Below are positions 62,515 through 64,000 of a DNA stretch of 64,000 bases, in pieces (within the stretch, counting starts at the first letter, position 1; each line of letters starts with the position of its first letter). Location of the stretch: the NCBI RefSeq assembly GCF_007923265.1, contig NZ_VOJA01000005.1, positions 62,001 through 126,000 on the forward strand, given 5' to 3'. Below the pieces are notes generated by a model. That model was not told the DNA's origin. It saw only the letters and a program-made list of their open reading frames with translations, and searched no databases. The position numbers were made by a program, and so were the translations under genes. The DNA is from Francisella salimarina. GTDB taxonomy: Bacteria; Pseudomonadota; Gammaproteobacteria; Francisellales; Francisellaceae.

Positions 62515-63394
62515 GGATAGATATGTAGATAAGCTTTCTGATACTACATTATTAGCCATAAGGGTTTTTATAGCATCGATAGTTGGATTAATAATTTGCT
62601 ATTTGATATTTAGTTTAAGTGGTGATGATGACTTTAGAGATAGGATATATTGGGTGGTTATAGCAGTAGTTAGTGTTGCAGCTAGTACCAGTACAAGTGT
62701 TGTTTACACTAGAGCTAAAGCGATTGTTATTTTCTCATTACTGGGTACTTCAATAGGATCTATAGTATTATTACTAATCCAAAAAAATATACCTCATAAT
62801 TTTACATTGGTTGCTGCACTGTGTTGTTTTGCTTTAGCATTGTATGTATATACGATGTTTTTAAACTATGCAACTAGTGTTTTTTTTATACATGTATATT
62901 TAGTAATGTACTTTGGATTATTTATTGGTTGGGACAAAGAATTATTTTTTGTTAGGGTTACATGTGTAGCAATAGGAACATTAAGTATAGTTTTGATAAC
63001 TTTCCTTACTAGAGGGCGAAAGAATAGAGTGCTTTTTAACAGAGATATGTATAGGATCTATTCTGAGCTTAAGGATCTTGTTAATAAAGTTGACTGTAGT
63101 GTTGAGAATAGGAAGATTATTTCATTGATAGAAAAAAGTATTAAGCTTAATGAAACTTTAGTAAATGCTAAATATGAGTTTTCTGATACAAAAAAATATT
63201 ATGAATATAAGAAAGTATTGATACTTATAGATGAATTGTTGATTAATCTAAGGACATATAGAACTTTATTTATGCAACAAAAAAAACATGATGATGGTCT
63301 ATACAAAGAATTTGTGTATTTTACTAAAGAGCAAATACAAAGTAATTTTAAGAAAATAACAATTAGGTATGATAGATTATTAGCTCAAAAGTAG
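62501..63394 (+). CDS. FUSC-type exporter subunit, second half
   Basis: This 297-residue protein has about six helices (residues 15-160), VVIAVVSVAASTSTSVVYTRA near residue 53, and a cytoplasmic helical tail. The STSTSVVYTRAKAIVIFS segment recalls the FUSC central motif. It overlaps the first gene by 14 bases in another frame and starts at its own ATG. That makes a natural two-gene arrangement more likely than a frameshifted single gene. Confidence 0.65.
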   Translation: MILFKDRYVDKLSDTTLLAIRVFIASIVGLIICYLIFSLSGDDDFRDRIYWVVIAVVSVAASTSTSVVYTRAKAIVIFSLLGTSIGSIVLLLIQKNIPHNFTLVAALCCFALALYVYTMFLNYATSVFFIHVYLVMYFGLFIGWDKELFFVRVTCVAIGTLSIVLITFLTRGRKNRVLFNRDMYRIYSELKDLVNKVDCSVENRKIISLIEKSIKLNETLVNAKYEFSDTKKYYEYKKVLILIDELLINLRTYRTLFMQQKKHDDGLYKEFVYFTKEQIQSNFKKITIRYDRLLAQK

Positions 63395-63395
63395 T

Positions 63396-64000
63396 TTAGT
63401 TTATCTCACTTTTGTTTTCGTATTCTTTATTGAAGTTAGTTTTGAGATAATTTATTAAAGAGCTGATTCTTTTAAGTTGATATTTTACGGGTAGTGAAAT
63501 GATAGAAAGCTTTGTTTCTTCTCTATATTGAGGTAGTATTTCGACTAATCTACCATTTTTGATATCCGCATCAACATAAATATCTACCAATCTGGTGACT
63601 CCTAATCCTAGAAGAGCTGCTTGTTTCATAACTCTGCCATTAGTTGCATGAAAACCATTGTTATGAATATGGAGGGTGTATTTATCATTTGTAGAGTTAA
63701 AATTCCATTGCTTAATACTACCGTAGATTAGAGGTATATCTTCAAGCTGTCTTGGGTCGGATATCTCACTATATCTCTCAAAAAAGTCTTTACTCGTTAC
63801 ATACTTGGTAGTAACAGTTCTAAGCGGTGAAACTATCAAGTTTGAGTCAGGTAAGTTACCCATACGGATAACTAGATCATAATCGCTATCTATGAGATTG
63901 ATTCTATTGCTAGAGAAATCAAGATGAAGATTGACTTTTGGATGTAGTCGCTGGAACTTCAAAATTACAGGGGCGATAACATCTTCACCAATTATTCCTC
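63396..64000 (-). CDS. LysR-family transcriptional regulator, 5' end cut off
   Basis: The frame continues to the right edge: residues GIIGEDVIAPVILKFQRLHP precede the first start-like codon, so the true start is beyond the window. The visible part is the LysR substrate-binding domain with NLIDSDYDLVIRMGNLPDSNL near its start and LGLGVTRLVDIYVDADI further on, and it lacks the N-terminal helix-turn-helix, which must lie outside. It is convergent with the FUSC-type pair and may regulate it, as many LysR proteins do for aromatic-acid exporters. Confidence 0.85.
   Translation of the reverse strand, partial: GIIGEDVIAPVILKFQRLHPKVNLHLDFSSNRINLIDSDYDLVIRMGNLPDSNLIVSPLRTVTTKYVTSKDFFERYSEISDPRQLEDIPLIYGSIKQWNFNSTNDKYTLHIHNNGFHATNGRVMKQAALLGLGVTRLVDIYVDADIKNGRLVEILPQYREETKLSIISLPVKYQLKRISSLINYLKTNFNKEYENKSEIN

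Overview
The window is chromosomal DNA of a Francisella species, most likely of the F. tularensis/F. novicida group. The base composition is very A+T-rich. The gene neighbourhoods look like Francisella from memory: kdsD-rpe followed by a capsule-like polysaccharide locus, capB-capC plus a third gene next to spoT, and a chitin-active secreted protein beside thrS-infC-rpmI-rplT. The species was not confirmed by any search. No insertion sequence, prophage, CRISPR array or origin was seen.

Layout. 1-4.5 kb: DedA (cut by the left edge), BolA-like protein, 5-formyl-THF cyclo-ligase and 6S RNA on the minus strand, facing ygfB and two ubiquinone hydroxylases, an arrangement also found in enterobacteria. 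4.5-15.5 kb: a mixed set with an acid phosphatase, a DEAD-box helicase, queA, two paralogous secreted proteins, a TauE-type exporter, the queuosine-precursor transporter yhhQ behind a clear preQ1-I riboswitch, gloA, a LOG-family hydrolase and fabI. 15.6-19.1 kb: a secreted metallo-beta-lactamase-fold protein followed by a tightly coupled four-gene cassette: Cys-rich secreted peptide, DUF692 multinuclear iron oxidase, DUF2063 partner and DoxX. This is the layout of bufferin-type RiPP systems. 19.1-36.3 kb: kdsD, rpe and a 14-gene surface-glycan locus (initiating sugar-phosphate transferase, GalE, Ugd, seven or so glycosyltransferases, ABC flippase, NeuB-like synthase, a NeuA-phosphatase fusion, an acetyltransferase), closed by a HAD phosphatase.

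36.3-40.6 kb: about 600 bases of degraded sequence with two inverted-repeat elements and a frameshifted GIY-YIG nuclease relic, then a PfkB kinase, a cyanophycinase plus isoaspartyl-peptidase pair, and five tRNA genes (Phe, Pro, Arg, His, Leu) behind a strong promoter. 40.7-49.2 kb: an MFS permease, the poly-gamma-glutamate-type capBC operon with a PgsW-like third gene, spoT, then recR-ybaB-murG on the minus strand. 49.3-55.3 kb: an orphan gcvH, a small secreted protein, a lytic polysaccharide monooxygenase, and thrS-infC-rpmI-rplT, with infC starting at AUU. 55.4-64 kb: a TVP38 membrane protein, an unrecognised protein, rpiA, a transporter, a lipoprotein, mnmG, a two-gene FUSC-type exporter and a LysR regulator cut by the right edge.

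How the parts work together. The glycan locus encodes precursor synthesis (UDP-Gal, UDP-GlcA and a CMP-activated nonulosonic acid), assembly on undecaprenyl phosphate and flipping by an ABC transporter. kdsD upstream supplies arabinose 5-phosphate for Kdo. QueA and YhhQ are both queuosine-pathway proteins, and the riboswitch ties uptake to preQ1 level. The cyanophycinase and isoaspartyl peptidase should together convert cyanophycin to free Asp and Arg although no cyanophycin synthetase is present here. The best candidates for new biology are the bufferin-like cassette, the unusual nonulosonic-acid genes and the orphan cyanophycin-degrading pair.
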